From: Odontocerum albicorne
Lineage: Eukaryota > Arthropoda > Insecta > Trichoptera > Odontoceridae
DNA length: 64,000 bases
NCBI GenBank assembly: GCA_949825065.1
Contig: OX463846.1
Location: forward strand, 4,173,366 to 4,237,365
Reading direction: 5' to 3'
Of this stretch, positions 10,247 to 20,297 are shown one piece after another. How positions within the stretch are numbered: position 1 is the first letter of the stretch; each line of letters opens with the position of its first letter. The notes under the pieces were generated by a model. It saw nothing but the letters and a program-made list of their open reading frames with translations, had not been told where the DNA came from and searched no databases. The translations under genes were made by a program, and so were the position numbers.

Positions 10247-10990
10247 CAGTGAAACCCCGTTTTTACGTGTCCGGAATTCACGTTTTCCCGCTATTTGGGT
10301 TCAATTTTTCCAATCCCGTTTTATTTTAATACATTTAGTACCCGCTTTTACGTTTTTATTTCCCGCAATTTACGTTTGAAATATTTAAAATGCAAATCAA
10401 TTTATAAACATATTTAATTAAATGCGCGACGATTTAAAATATTTGAAATGAATATTAAGAAGCAGAAATGTGTTGTTTCTATTTATAGACACGTGTGAAC
10501 CTGCAGCTGCAGCGCTCATGGTCAAGGTTACACGAGTCGTGTAATACGATACAATTGGTGGAAACTTTAGCGAATCAGAGGCAGGCAGACTGTATATGTA
10601 TTTGGTCAATCTATGCTTGTGTTTTAAATGTGTCGGTCGTGTATATACAATTTCAATTGTCGTGTATCAATTTACATTTCTTTTAATTTTTCGTTGAATC
10701 CCTTCAAATAATGTCTCAGCAAAGAAAAATATTATCGATTCAAGAGAAAAGGAAAATTCTCGAAAAAGGGAATAAACATGTTGGTTCACGTGTTTCGCTC
10801 GCGCGTGATTTGGGGATACCCATTAAAACTTTGGCTACGATTGAAAAAAGGTTTCCGATTTGGGTGATTATCTAAATAAAAAAATATTTTCAATTTTACA
10901 TTTTTTTTTCTAGCCCCGAATCTACGTTTTCCCTCCGATTACGTTTTTTTTTATCAGTCCCTTTAAAAACGTAAAAACGGGGTTTCACTG
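10247..10990 (+). mobile_element. Pogo-like element in LINE-A, deleted but with an intact HTH ORF
   Basis: Terminal inverted repeats CAGTGAAACCCCGTTTTTAC and its complement are nearly perfect, with 'acgttt' subterminal repeats on both sides. The left flank is TA; the right flank is CA, one substitution from TA. The insertion falls in the LINE-A motif 'aaatatacagtgcaaatg'. 744 bp, so the catalytic part of the transposase has been deleted. Confidence 0.75.
10711..10875 (+). CDS. Pogo/CENP-B-like HTH peptide, 54 residues
   Basis: ATG-initiated, open to a TAA at 10873: MSQQRKILSIQEKRKILEKG, then NKHVGSRVSLARDLGIPIKT, then LATIEKRF. This is the psq/CENP-B N-terminal helix-turn-helix that binds terminal repeats in Tigger/pogo transposases. 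The linker, second HTH and DDE domain are absent. It has no stop or frameshift within the domain, unlike most coding relics here. If transcribed it could in principle bind related ends, but there is no evidence of expression, and conservation may reflect recent insertion only. Confidence 0.5.
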   Translation: MSQQRKILSIQEKRKILEKGNKHVGSRVSLARDLGIPIKTLATIEKRFPIWVII

Positions 10991-11244
10991 CATAGTGCAA
11001 ATGTGATTGGAATGCATGGTAGAGGAAGACCAAGGAAAATATTGTTGGATCAAGTGAAATATGTTAGAAAAGAAGGAAACGTAAGTTATCAAAACGTTAG
11101 AGAAATCGTATGAGCATACATGTTAAAGAGTCAAAGGATGTGTATCGAGATAGTATAGACTGGCCTTCTGTCCTCTCTGCCTACCTCGACTGGGAAATAG
11201 CGTACTAGTATATAAGCATGTATTTTCGAAATATTCCATGATAT

Positions 11245-11585
11245 ATTACATACATACCATTATGCAATTTCCATGTCGGGGTAGGCAGAAAAGACAGAGA
11301 GTTAGACGTTCCTATCTCGACGCACATCCTTAGTCTCTTTTACATTCATACACCTTCTCACACAACTTATACGATGTCTCCAACTTTCTACGCACTCGAT
11401 CCAACTATACTTTCCATGGTTCCGCTCTTACACGCCTTCCACTCACATTTGCATTGTATTTCTATTTTGTTAGTTTTTCTTCACTTATTCGTTCCACATG
11501 CCTAAACCATCTCAGCGTGTTCTTCTTCATCTTATTTAACACCTCAGCCTTAATTTCACATTCATCCCTTATCACTTATCATTTA
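11245..11585 (-). pseudogene. LINE-A 3' tail, minus strand
   Basis: On the minus strand this carries the family tail: acidic 'atg aag..aac' region, G-H-V-E-R-M-like segment (11470-11520), R-P-R-K-V-like segment near 11415 and the 3' 'gatggaaa..catgg' end. It is head to tail with the plus-strand copy ending at 11215. 5'-truncated. Confidence 0.6.
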
Positions 11586-11910
11586 ATTTATTTTACACAT
11601 GACAAGAAATATACTATACATCATTTGTGAAAAAACAACAGGTAATTTAATTTGGACACACAATTTTAATGGATCTACGTTTGTTGCCTTTCATTTGTCG
11701 TGTCCCCAGTAAACTAGGATTTTGCCTGTATCTCACTGAGGACATATAGCATGAAAAAATAAATTGATACTTTTACCGATTTTTGAATTTATAGAACCCC
11801 GTTGCACATTCTCATCAACCTGACAGTGACACTCAATTACACGTGTATACACACTTCATCACTCCAGACAGACCAAAACATTCATCTCACAATATACCGC
11901 ACATAATCAT
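11586..11910 (+). repeat. Interspersed repeat X, copy 1
   Basis: Shares long similarity with 53966-54320: 'cacatgacaagaaatatac', 'acaacaggtaattt', 'ggatct..gtttgttgcc', 'ccccagtaaactagg', 'gcctgtatctcactgagga', 'ccccgttgcac', 'ctcatcaacctgaca'. Partial copies are at 31108 and 23150 in the opposite orientation. No ORF or defined ends; likely the 3' region of a retroelement. Confidence 0.55.
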
Positions 11911-12221
11911 AAAAGTAAACAAACAAAAATATAAGCATAAAACAATAAAAAAACACCACACAAAACTTTTCCACAAATCCTTCAAACTCCTGTCGCAATA
12001 ACAACCACGCTCCGATCGACTGCCTAAATTGTTTTCCTCCCTTTACCTTTATTGAATTCAGCACCCCATTGTATGTCTGGGAGCCAAATAGGTATATTGC
12101 ATTTGGGCAAAAGATGATTTAACTCTAGGGATGGTGAACATTTGATCAGTTACATATTAACTTTCTATAAATAATGCTTTGGGTTTCCACCCAATCGAAT
12201 ATCATTGTAAAAACGATTTGT

Positions 12222-12440
12222 TATAGTTCGGAAATTTTAGGATGAGTCCTGTGACCGCACACAAATTTGCCCCAATACAACCTTATGTAATGTATTTACC
12301 TAAATAACTTACTATTTATTAGAATTGAGGCTTATATTAAAGTAAATAAAATAATTAAAATTACTGAACATCGTTACAAGGCTGTATTGGGGCAAATTTG
12401 TAAGCTGTCACAGGACTCATCCTAGAATTTCCGAACTATA
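12222..12440 (+). mobile_element. Mariner-type MITE, short form, copy 1
   Basis: Palindromic ends TATAGTTCGGAAATT..AGGATGAGTCC and the complement at the right. 219 bp including the flanking TA on both sides, exactly the length of the copy at 33940. The interior ('acaaatttgccccaatacaa') is shared with the long form at 1820, so the two forms are related but carry different outer repeats. Confidence 0.8.
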
Positions 12441-13394
12441 GTGTCTTGTCCGTGTACTGAACATGTTGACTATTTTCATCTCATTATCGACTGCTTAGAA
12501 AAGTTGCATAGTCAGTCCAAACCATTACTTATGTAGACTTCAATTTCAAGTTACAATATTTGCAACTCGACAAGATTTTTATTCAAAAAACAAGATATTA
12601 ACAATACTTCCTTATTGTGAATGCGATCAAAGATATAAAAATTGCATTAAGCGTGTATCCTCAATGATATACGAGTCGCTGGGGTCCGTGCCCGTCGTAT
12701 ATCAAGACGCAGCCATTAACTGCGCGGGCAGGATCGATGACGCCATATAATGTTACATGCGGAATCCCAAAAATAAATGCACATTGAACGGAAGCAGGGA
12801 CAGTCCCAGTTAGTGGATATAAACTGCCTTAGTTAGATAGTTCCTATACTACCAGTAAAATCTATCATTTTAACCTAAATCGCGCAAATGTTGTTAAATG
12901 TATTTATTTATTTTATTTAAAATAATAATAATGAATATAGGTTTATTGATAGCAACATAGTATGTACATAATATATTTAAATACACTTCAAAAACACATA
13001 AATTGCAGAGAATACATTAAAGACAGAATCTATCAAAAGGTATCTAATAACATCCCCTAGCTCATCTTATAACATCCCATCCTAGCTCATCTAATAACAT
13101 CCCCTCGGCCAAGATACACCACACCAATATAGGGCGAGCCCAGCCACGGGGACACCAGAAGAAAAAAAAACAGAAAATAAATAGATGGCAAAAAAATAAA
13201 CAAATCCACAAATACCACCTCAGATTAGTTCAAACAAACAAATAAAGGTTCCTTGACAGCAACACAATGTGTACATGTGGTATATATAATAAATTCATCC
13301 CAAGTATCGCACATACATCTCAAAACAAACTGTAGAAAACGCATTTAAGATAGAAGACATTAGAAGGTCCGGGCTCATCCCACAACCATTTACG
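12441..13394. other. Unassigned DNA with a short hairpin and diverged direct repeats
   Basis: A nine-base perfect stem GATATACGA/TCGTATATC with a 20-base GC-rich loop is at 12666-12703. 'ataacatcccctagctcatct' is repeated about three times at 13048-13105. 12930-13040 and 13240-13370 look like diverged duplicates ('gacagcaacacaatgtgtac'). No gene recognised. Confidence 0.35.
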
Positions 13395-14203
13395 ACATTA
13401 GTGTATTTTACAAACAAAAGCGCATAAGACAAGTTAATACAAATGTATTATTTATAGTTAAGACATTAACATTGTGGAGATTTAAGGACATCGTAATTTG
13501 TTTTATCAAAAACTGTTTATTCCACTTTATGTAACGGTATAGCCCTACCGGTTTCATGGCTTTCACCTCATCATCAGGGAGCACAAACAAGACTGAATTA
13601 TGTTTGAACTCGTATCAATATACACGAACACGCAGAAGTAGAAGTTTTTACCGTTAGAAAACGGTTAAAAAAAATCGGGTTGAGGATTGTGGGTGGAGAG
13701 AGGCAGAAGACAACCTTAGCAAGCAGCGACGAGATTCTGGGAATATATGTGATTGTCAGACGATCATCCCGATGCACTGACTTGGATATTTATAAGGCGT
13801 CTAATCTATCAAATTTACTTCCATCACTACTGATATGCAAGAATTTGACATCATCGATAGAAAATTTATGAAATCTCTTTTCAAAAGATCTTCCGGTTTT
13901 TCTAATATATAAATTACCACAGTCAGCACATAAAAATTAATACACATCACTGTTGCTAAGTATTTCATTTTTGTCTTTCCCGTTAAATAAGAGTTTCCTG
14001 ATATTGAAATTAGTGTAAAAAGCTGGCTTTATGGACTTCGTTTTTTTTTGTAATTTCGTATGTTTTTTTAAATAAATAGAACTTTGCTCCGTTCTATTTC
14101 TAAAAAACTTTTTTTTTGTGCAAATTGAAAATTTTACTTTATTAAAACAGTATGTTAGTTTTTCCAGACGTGTAACACAAATTGCCAATATTCTGTATTT
14201 CAA
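13395..14203 (-). pseudogene. Penelope-like element remnant with GIY-YIG nuclease
   Basis: On the minus strand, 14203 to 13680 reads through FYTNFNIRKLLFNGKDKNEI, then LSNSDVY, a stop, FLCADCGNLYIRKTGRSFEK, and further on FSIDDVKFLHISS and YIPRISSLLAKVV. Penelope elements end with a GIY-YIG endonuclease; the C-G-x-L-Y-I-x-x-T-G-R-S-F motif here corresponds to its YIG half and catalytic Arg. A related C-terminus lies on the plus strand at 36998. Downstream is a hammerhead-like motif (13532-13577) and 'gtggaataaacagt', as in the other copy. Several stops; no reverse transcriptase core visible. Confidence 0.6.
13532..13577 (-). ncRNA. Hammerhead-like motif of Penelope element (a)
   Basis: Minus strand: CTGATGA, then GAGGTGAAAGCC, then a GAAA box, then CGGTA-loop-TACCG followed by TTA. 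Conserved core boxes and helix III are in hammerhead order. Helix II is irregular, with extra bases before GAAA. Penelope-like elements are known to carry hammerhead motifs, which fits the neighbouring nuclease remnant. Confidence 0.4.
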
Positions 14204-14997
14204 TGTTTTCTAAATGAGAAATTTCCTTACAAAATTATGAATATAAAACTATAACATCAAAAGCATTTCTAAGATTATTTTGTTCGCATGATTTAAGATG
14301 AATTTTTTTACATAAAAAAAATTGTGTAACGATTTTCAATGCATATGTTATTATATATTTTTTTTAAATGGTTATCCGAATGAAATCTTGAAAAAGACGA
14401 TTCGCTGAAACTGAACTTATATAGTTTTAGTACAATAATGAAGGGCCACGGAAATGGGGAAGCCAGCCCTGATCACAAGTGCATTTAATGATATGCAAAC
14501 GCCGTTGAGGTTTTCCTTTTGTTAAAATTCAGTCTTTAAATATCTCAAGGTCGTAAATATGCACAAATTTTGGATGTATAGCGAAAGTACATGCATACAT
14601 TGTCTATAGCAAGGTTGGGGAAAGTTTATTTACACTTTTTTTTCTAATTTAAGGCCTTAACACTACAATACAATTCACATAGAAAATATAATATTTAACA
14701 TTAAACTAATAGTAAAGATCCGCATGGTAATTAGAAATATAAGCAATCGGTGAAACAGAAATAAGTCACAACTATACAAAGTACAAGTAAAACCAACTTA
14801 AGTCAAGTCTACACTACAAGTACAAACAATTCAAATCATAATATACAGCATGTGACATATGGGTAAGGAGACTGGGGAGGAGGGAAAGGAAAAAGGAAGA
14901 TAATAGACATTCTTCTTTAAATTTTCAAATCGGCCAAATGATCGCACTTCGAGTGTAACTGAGGGCTGAAAGACGATACGAAAACAAAATACAAATA
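14204..14997. other. Unassigned AT-rich DNA
   Basis: No coding frame or known repeat recognised. The first ~200 bp may be more Penelope sequence that has lost recognisable codons. Confidence 0.35.
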
Positions 14998-14999
14998 TA

Positions 15000-15432
15000 T
15001 TGGGTGTTAACATAAGTTGTGTCCGTTTTTTTTTTTCAATTTAAAAATGAGCACCAAAAGTAACACAAAATGGTAAAGGTTATACGTCATTCGAAAGAAA
15101 ATTTTCAGCTCTACAAGATATTGTGTTTGCTATTACGTTACATGTATTATTTTATTTGATTACAAGCCTTCAAAATGGAATGTCAAGTAGACGAAAGTGA
15201 GCATTTTCGACACTTCCTTCTGTTCGCGTTCAATCGAGGGAATAAAGCTGCCAAAGCTGCTCGCGATATTTGCGAAGTGTACGGTGAATATGCTATGAAT
15301 TAAAGGACAGCTCGTCGATGGTTTTTGCGTTTCAAAGACGGTAATTTCGACCTGAAAGACATGGAGCGTTCCGGACGACCAGTGGACTTCGATGAGGACC
15401 GCTTAAACCATATTATTCATGAAGATCCCATT
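15000..15432 (+). pseudogene. Mariner-like element, 5' end with transposase start (copy 1)
   Basis: Starts after TA with TTGGGTGTTAACATAAGTTG, an end shared with the copy at 41552. From the ATG at 15175 it reads MECQVDESEHFRHFLLF, NKAAKAARDICEVYGE, stop, RTARRWFLRFKDGNFDLKDM and ERSGRPVDFDEDRL. That is the paired HTH of mariner transposases with the S-G-R-P hinge. It stops at 'gaagatccc', before the DDE domain. One in-frame stop; the 3' part of the element is lost. Confidence 0.7.
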
Positions 15433-15574
15433 CAAACATTTTTCATCACCATCTTTTTTTATCATTAACTTATGTTAATACCTAATAAAAAAATACTCGT
15501 AAAACAAAATATTACCATTTGATAATTAAAATGTGTTAAAAGATATTATACAGCTAGAATGTTATTAACTGTTT

Positions 15575-16114
15575 GTGAAAATATCGATGTGGCTAAAGCA
15601 TTCATTATAATTCCTACAGACTCGTGGTGTTTGAGGATTCTGGACATAAAGTTCTACATGTCGGGAAATATCGATGTGGCTAAAGCATTCATTGTAATTC
15701 CTACAGGCTAGTGGTGTTAGAGGATTCTGGGCATATGACGTTCTACATGTCGGGAAATATCGATGTAGCTAAAGCATTCATTATAATTCCTACAGACTCG
15801 TGGTATTTGAGGATTCTGGACATATGACGTTCTACATGTAGGGAAATATCGATATAGCTAAAGCATTCATTATAATTCCTACAGACTCGTGGTGTTTGAG
15901 GGTTCTGGGCATATAACGTTCTACATGTCGGGAAATATCGATGTGGCTTAAGCATTCATTATGATTCCTACAGAGTCGTGGTGTTTGAGGGTTCTGGACA
16001 TATGACGTTCTACATGTCGGGAAATATCGATCTAGCTAAAGCATTCATTGTAATTACTACACACTCGTGGTGTTTGAGGATTCTGGGCATATGACGTTCA
16101 ACATGTCGGGAAAT
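15575..16114 (+). repeat. 89-bp tandem repeat, six copies
   Basis: Units start near 15581, 15668, 15757, 15846, 15935 and 16024. The first unit is 87 bp and the others 89 bp. Core: 'atatcgatgtggctaaagca', 'tcctacagactcgtgg', 'gacgttctacatgtcggga'. Units differ by a few substitutions each. The open minus frame at 15743-15955 is a by-product of the repeat. Confidence 0.85.
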
Positions 16115-16227
16115 AAATTAAATAAAAATATATCCAATTATACTGAAAGTAAATGTTTGAAAATATTGACGTACGAGTATATGTGCAAAATTATGTTCAA
16201 GAGTTCTAGTCTTATTTATGTCCGTTA

Positions 16228-16336
16228 ATATTTATTTAAGGTCTCTTTAATAAATGATTAGTTGTTTAAAATAGATTTCCACATGGCAATAAGCTCACAA
16301 GATTGTGTTGCATTCAATGAAAGTGTAATACGGTAA
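16228..16336 (+). mobile_element. SINE-1 3' fragment
   Basis: 'aaggtctctttaat', 'tttccacatggcaataagct' and 'tgaaagtgtaatacgg' match the family body and tail; head missing. Confidence 0.55.
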
Positions 16337-16562
16337 AATGAAATACGAAGGATCTTACCCACATCTTACTCATTCTGAGACATTAGATACATTACAATCA
16401 CTTTATATAATACATAGACTTGGACGGAGTAATTTTCTTTGAATACGGAATTAAATCATAAAATACACATGAATAGAAGTATTTTTAAAATTAGATACTT
16501 TAAGTAAATGTATTTTGGAGTGGATTTTTTTTACCGACTTACGTCCATATTTCCATATTAAA

Positions 16563-17407
16563 ATGGTTTAATTCAAGTGGAACACATAGTTTAATTCAGA
16601 TGGTATAAGGGATTTAATTCATATTGTACAATGGGTTTCATTCAGATGGTACTCTAAGCTGAATTCAGATGATTTACTGGATTTAATTCAGATGGCGGTG
16701 AGGTGCATGCCTGCGGTAATACTCTGGAGATGCGGAAAATTGCCGGTTCGATCGTCTCACTTCAGGTGTGCCATCGGATCCAGTACAGCGGTGTGACCGG
16801 TGAGTTTGCTGGTGTGCAACGGCTCACTCATTTAAAAAGCAAACTTCACGACACAATTCAATTCAAATTATACACAAGGTTTCATTCAGATGGTACACAG
16901 GGTTCAATTCAGATGGTACACAAGGTTCAATTCAGATGGTACACATCGTTCAATTCAGATGATACACAAGGTTTCGTTCAGATAGTACACAGGGTTCAAT
17001 CCAAATCGTACATATCGTTGAATTCAGATGATACACAAGGTTACGTTCAGATAGTACACAAGGTTACGGTCAGATAGTACACAAGGTTCAATTCAGATGG
17101 TACACATCGTTCAATTCAGATGATACACAAGGTTTCATTCAGATAGTACACAAAGTTCAATTCAGATGGTACACATCGTTCAATTCAGATGATACACAAG
17201 GTTTCATTCAGATAGTACACAAAGTTCAATTCAGATTGCACGAGTACACATCGTTCAATTCAGATGATACACAAGGTTTCATTCTGTCAGTACACAGGGT
17301 TCAATTCAGATGGCATATGGCGTTCAATTCAGATGGTTCACCGAGTTTCATTCAAATGGTACACAGGGTTTCATTCAGATGGTACACAGGGTTTGATTCA
17401 GATGCTT
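16563..17407 (+). repeat. 22-bp tandem repeat interrupted by SINE-2
   Basis: Unit is about 'ggttcaattcagatggtaca' plus 'ca', with 'ttcattcagatagtac' and 'cgttcaattcagatga' variants. The first block is 16563-16696 and the second 16857-17407. Because 22 is not a multiple of 3, three units make a 66-bp coding period, giving long but meaningless open frames at 16703-17077 and 17236-17454. Confidence 0.8.
16697..16852 (+). mobile_element. SINE-2 copy, degenerate
   Basis: 'ggtgcatgcctgcggtaata', 'gccggttcgatcgtctcact', 'ggtgtgaccggtgagtttgc' and 'ggctcactcattta' correspond in order to the fuller copy at 42268-42540, which contains 'tgtatggctgcgtggtaacg' and 'cggtgtggtcggtgagtttg'. It splits the 22-bp array. 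Confidence 0.55.
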
Positions 17408-17524
17408 CAAAATATAAGTTTAACCGTTTAGTGCTGGATATATGGGTGGCGTAGACAGCTTTAGGAAGCACTTGAAGACAACCTTTTTTGGAAGGTGTTA
17501 TCAAAATTTATGGTGGAATATGAT

Positions 17525-17848
17525 TACTACACACATGCACTACGCTATACCTAAAGCCGAATGTGTTACTATCACAAAGTTTTCATTGTGGTCCGTCTTT
17601 TTCTGAGAAGTTTTCTGCGGTTTTCTTACCAAATATAGTTTTCTGTACATATACAGACGCGGGGAGGTACCTAATCGAATAAGCGCAGCTTCTCATCCTT
17701 ACACTATTTTTGAATATATTATATTTATTTTGTAACATTTTATTTTTTTCAATGATAGTGGGTTCGAGTCCGGTGTTAGAGCGTCTTTGAGGAGAGTTTG
17801 CTTTCTGAACGGCGTTATATAATTGTCCTTTTTATTATTGTTATTATA
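17525..17848 (+). mobile_element. SINE-3 copy
   Basis: Full-length-looking: 'cactacgctatacctaaagc', 'tggtccgtcttt', 'accaaatatagttttctgta', 'gcggggaggtacctaatcga', 'agtgggttcgagtccggtgt', 'gcgtctttgaggagag', ending in 'ttattattgttattata'. Best aligned with 62283-62600. Confidence 0.6.
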
Positions 17849-18184
17849 ATAAACAATACGGAAATGTCTATTGATTCGGGACGTCCTTTGAATACCATAA
17901 ATACTCCGTCGTGTTGGTTTACAGAGTTCTTGTAAAGAATGCATAATCGAAATGGCAATAAAATTTTGGTGGCCCTGTGATTAAAGATTATGCATGAAAT
18001 GTGCGTTGGTGGCGAGCACAGACGGGAGATTTTAAAATGAAATCGAAGAATGTTCAATGGAGTTTGAACCTTTGAAAGGGATGGCGAACAGTGGCCAAGA
18101 GGCAAATGCATTCAGTTAGATTGTATAAAGAGTTTAATTGCCGTGGTTTAAATGTGTATATACGCAACTATCGGAGGTAACAGC

Positions 18185-18540
18185 ATGAGAGACAAACATC
18201 AGAGGATGCCAATGATCATCGCGCTTCACATGCTCTGCAAATGCAACATTTTCGACAAGTGCACCGAGGGCAAAATACTGAAGAGGAAGCCAATGAGCGT
18301 CACGCTACGGAAGCTCAATAAAAGCGTCATTTTCGACAAGTACAACAACAGCTAGATACTGGAAAAGAAGCCAATGAGCGTCGCGCTTTAAATGCTCTGC
18401 AAATTCAACATTTTTGACAAGTACAAGATACTTAAGAGGAAGCCAATGAGCGTCACGCTATGGAAGCTCAACAAAAGCATCATTTTCGACAAATGCATCA
18501 ACAGCAAGTTACTGAAAAAAAAAACCAATGAGCGTCGCGC
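18185..18540 (+). repeat. 81-bp coding-like tandem repeat (about 27 residues), about five units
   Basis: 'gccaatgagcgtc' or its variant recurs near 18206, 18288, 18369, 18441 and 18522; spacings are 81 except one 72, a 9-bp in-frame loss. In the frame of QHFRQVQQQLDTGKEANERR the units share E-A-N-E-R-R/H-A and H-F-R-Q-V. Multiples of three in period and indel imply past protein coding, with later stops (18331, 18414, 18432). The parent protein is not recognised; similar E-x-R-x-A-x repeats occur in some Helitron proteins, but this is only a guess. Confidence 0.5.
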
Positions 18541-18756
18541 TTTCGAAGCTCATAGAATACGTGACTTTTACCGAACTTACAAATTTATTCAATGTTTGAA
18601 TAAATTGAGAAAACACATTAACAAAGACAACTGCTGCTGAACGGCCAACAACAAACGTATACGAGGAATATTGTCATGAAAGATAAAAATTAAACTTGAT
18701 TTTTTTAAAACAATATATATTTTTTTATTTATTTATACTTTTAATTTTTTACACTT

Positions 18757-19446
18757 AAATATGCAACGCACTCTCTTGTCTAACTAGGCACATGCCCATC
18801 TTAAGGCAGGTAGTTCACATAAATATGCAACGCACTCTCTTGTCTAACTAGGCACATACCCATCTTAAGGCAGGTAGTTCACATAAATATGCAACGCACT
18901 CTCTTGTCTAACTAGGCACATGCCCATCTTAAGGCAGGTAGTTCACATAAATATGCAACACACTCTCTTGTCTAACTAGGCACATGCCCATCTTAAGGCA
19001 GGTAGTGTACATAAATATGCAACGCACTCTCTTGTCTAACTAGGCACATGCCCATCTTAAGGCAGGTAGTTCACATAAATATGCAACACACTCTCTTGTC
19101 TAACTAGGCACATGCCCATCTTAAGGCAGGTAGTTCACATAAATATGCAACGCACTCTCTTGTCTAACTAGGCACATGCCCATCTTAAGGCAGATAGTTC
19201 ACATAAATATGCAACGCACTCTCTTGTCTAACTAGGCACATACCCATCTTAAGGCAGGTAGTTCACATAAATATGCAACACACTCTCTTGTCTAACTAGG
19301 CACATGCCCATCTTAAGGCAGGTAGTTCACATAAATATGCAACACACTCTCTTGTCTAACTAGGCACATGCCCATCTTAAGGCAGGTAGTGTACATAAAT
19401 ATGCAACGCACTCTCTTGTCTAGCTAGGCATATGCCCGTCTTAAAG
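18757..19446 (+). repeat. 64-bp tandem repeat, eleven copies
   Basis: Unit starts at 18757, 18821, 18885 and so on to 19397, each exactly 64 bp. Core 'aaatatgcaacgcactctct', 'tgtctaactaggcacatgcc', 'catcttaaggcaggtagt'. Only a few sites vary (acg/aca, ttcacat/gtacat, catgcc/catacc) except in the last, diverged unit. Highly uniform, so recently amplified or homogenised. Confidence 0.9.
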
Positions 19447-19893
19447 ACACATATATAAAGTATAAAAAAACTCATAAGTATAAAATAAAGTAGTATAAAA
19501 AATCATAAGTATAAAATAAAGTAATATAAACAAATCCACCACAATTTTATTACGTATGTAAAAGATTATTTAAATTCTAAATACTACTTTTTTCAAAGGA
19601 TCATTTACTTAGTAAAAATGGCACTTATCAATCCACAAAAAAAAAGTTTAACGAAAAGGGAACTGCACAAGAAATATTTCTCCATTGCATGATTTTGATT
19701 CGATTTTTAATGAAGCAGTTTTTAATTTCAACATTTCCACTTAGCAGGTCAATTTACATCGTTTGATTTTTCACGAGTTACAACAACATAATTTGTAACA
19801 GCCTGTAACAACATAATTTAGAACATAACATATTGCCTCCGATAGTTGCTGTAATAGTTTAAAGCCGAAGGATTAATTAATGCGACTGATGTA
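19447..19893. other. Unassigned AT-rich DNA
   Basis: Opens with two to three short direct repeats of 'cataagtataaaataaagta' (19470-19530). Nothing else recognised. Confidence 0.35.
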
Positions 19894-20018
19894 AATATTG
19901 TCGATGTTTTTAAAAATGTTCACTTCGCTATTGTCGACAAGTTGAGGAAAATCATATAATTACTCCTCAACATATCGACAATGGTGACATGGACATTTTC
20001 AAAAACATCGACAATATT
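19894..20018. repeat. Near-perfect foldback hairpin, ~125 bp
   Basis: Left arm AATATTGTCGATGTTTTTAA pairs with the right arm TCAAAAACATCGACAATATT; inside, ATTGTCGA.AAGTTGAGGA pairs with TCCTCAAC.TATCGACAAT around a short loop. The arms are about 55 nt with two small internal mismatched zones. It could be a foldback MITE or a hairpin RNA source; no second copy seen in the window. Confidence 0.6.
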
Positions 20019-20297
20019 TTCATTTGTTAAATTAATGAAGCGTTTGGCGTTAAACTACTAGATATATCTCGCTATCCGTTCTCTTAAAATAAAAATATAG
20101 GTACAATCACACGCCGGGAATGGCCTCGTAGAATCGACCCCAAAATGAACCATCGGGAGAAAGAGAAACGTCTTATCAACTATGTTACAAATATTCCGCA
20201 TGAATCATAGGGCGCTTTGTGAACATAATAAATACTGTGTCCTTAAACATTTTCTACTGTTTTCTTTCGCATATTTTCAATGCAGTTGCTAGGCTGA

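Larger units (their letters stand above)
9135..11215 (+). pseudogene. LINE-A retrotransposon tail interrupted by three insertions
   Basis: Pieces at 9135-9190, 9770-9997, 10209-10246 and 10991-11215 read as one LINE. The second piece translates D-S-I-L-K-P-T-L-L-Y-G-R-E-T, then ERSRINAV, stop, MRALRGTNKL, which is the end of the reverse-transcriptase thumb region. Later pieces match family copies ('acaaaacaaatata' / 'agtgcaaatgtga', 'ggaagaccaaggaaa') and the terminal S-A-Y-like peptide region. Inserted DNA: a TTAA element, a SINE-1, and a pogo-like element. The frame has stops and no upstream polymerase core; it is a dead 5'-truncated copy. Confidence 0.7.

Noticed and set aside
12666..12703. 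Hairpin GATATACGA..TCGTATATC as a regulatory RNA
   Set aside because: Nine-base stem with a 20-base loop; such stems are expected by chance in 64 kb of AT-rich DNA.
13680..13871. Plus-strand 63-codon ORF
   Set aside because: Shadow of the Penelope remnant, which reads on the minus strand.
15743..15955. 70-codon minus-strand frame with cysteines and histidines
   Set aside because: Translation of the 89-bp repeat; no zinc-finger spacing and stops in other units.
16703..17077. 124-codon open frame
   Set aside because: Lies across a SINE-2 fragment and the 22-bp array; repeat of a 22-residue pattern is forced by the period.
18185..18640. Helitron protein
   Set aside because: Only a loose likeness of a charged repeat; no Rep or helicase motifs and no CTRR hairpin end seen.
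18757..19446. Possible CRISPR-like array
   Set aside because: No unique spacers; units are contiguous 64-bp copies in eukaryotic-type DNA.
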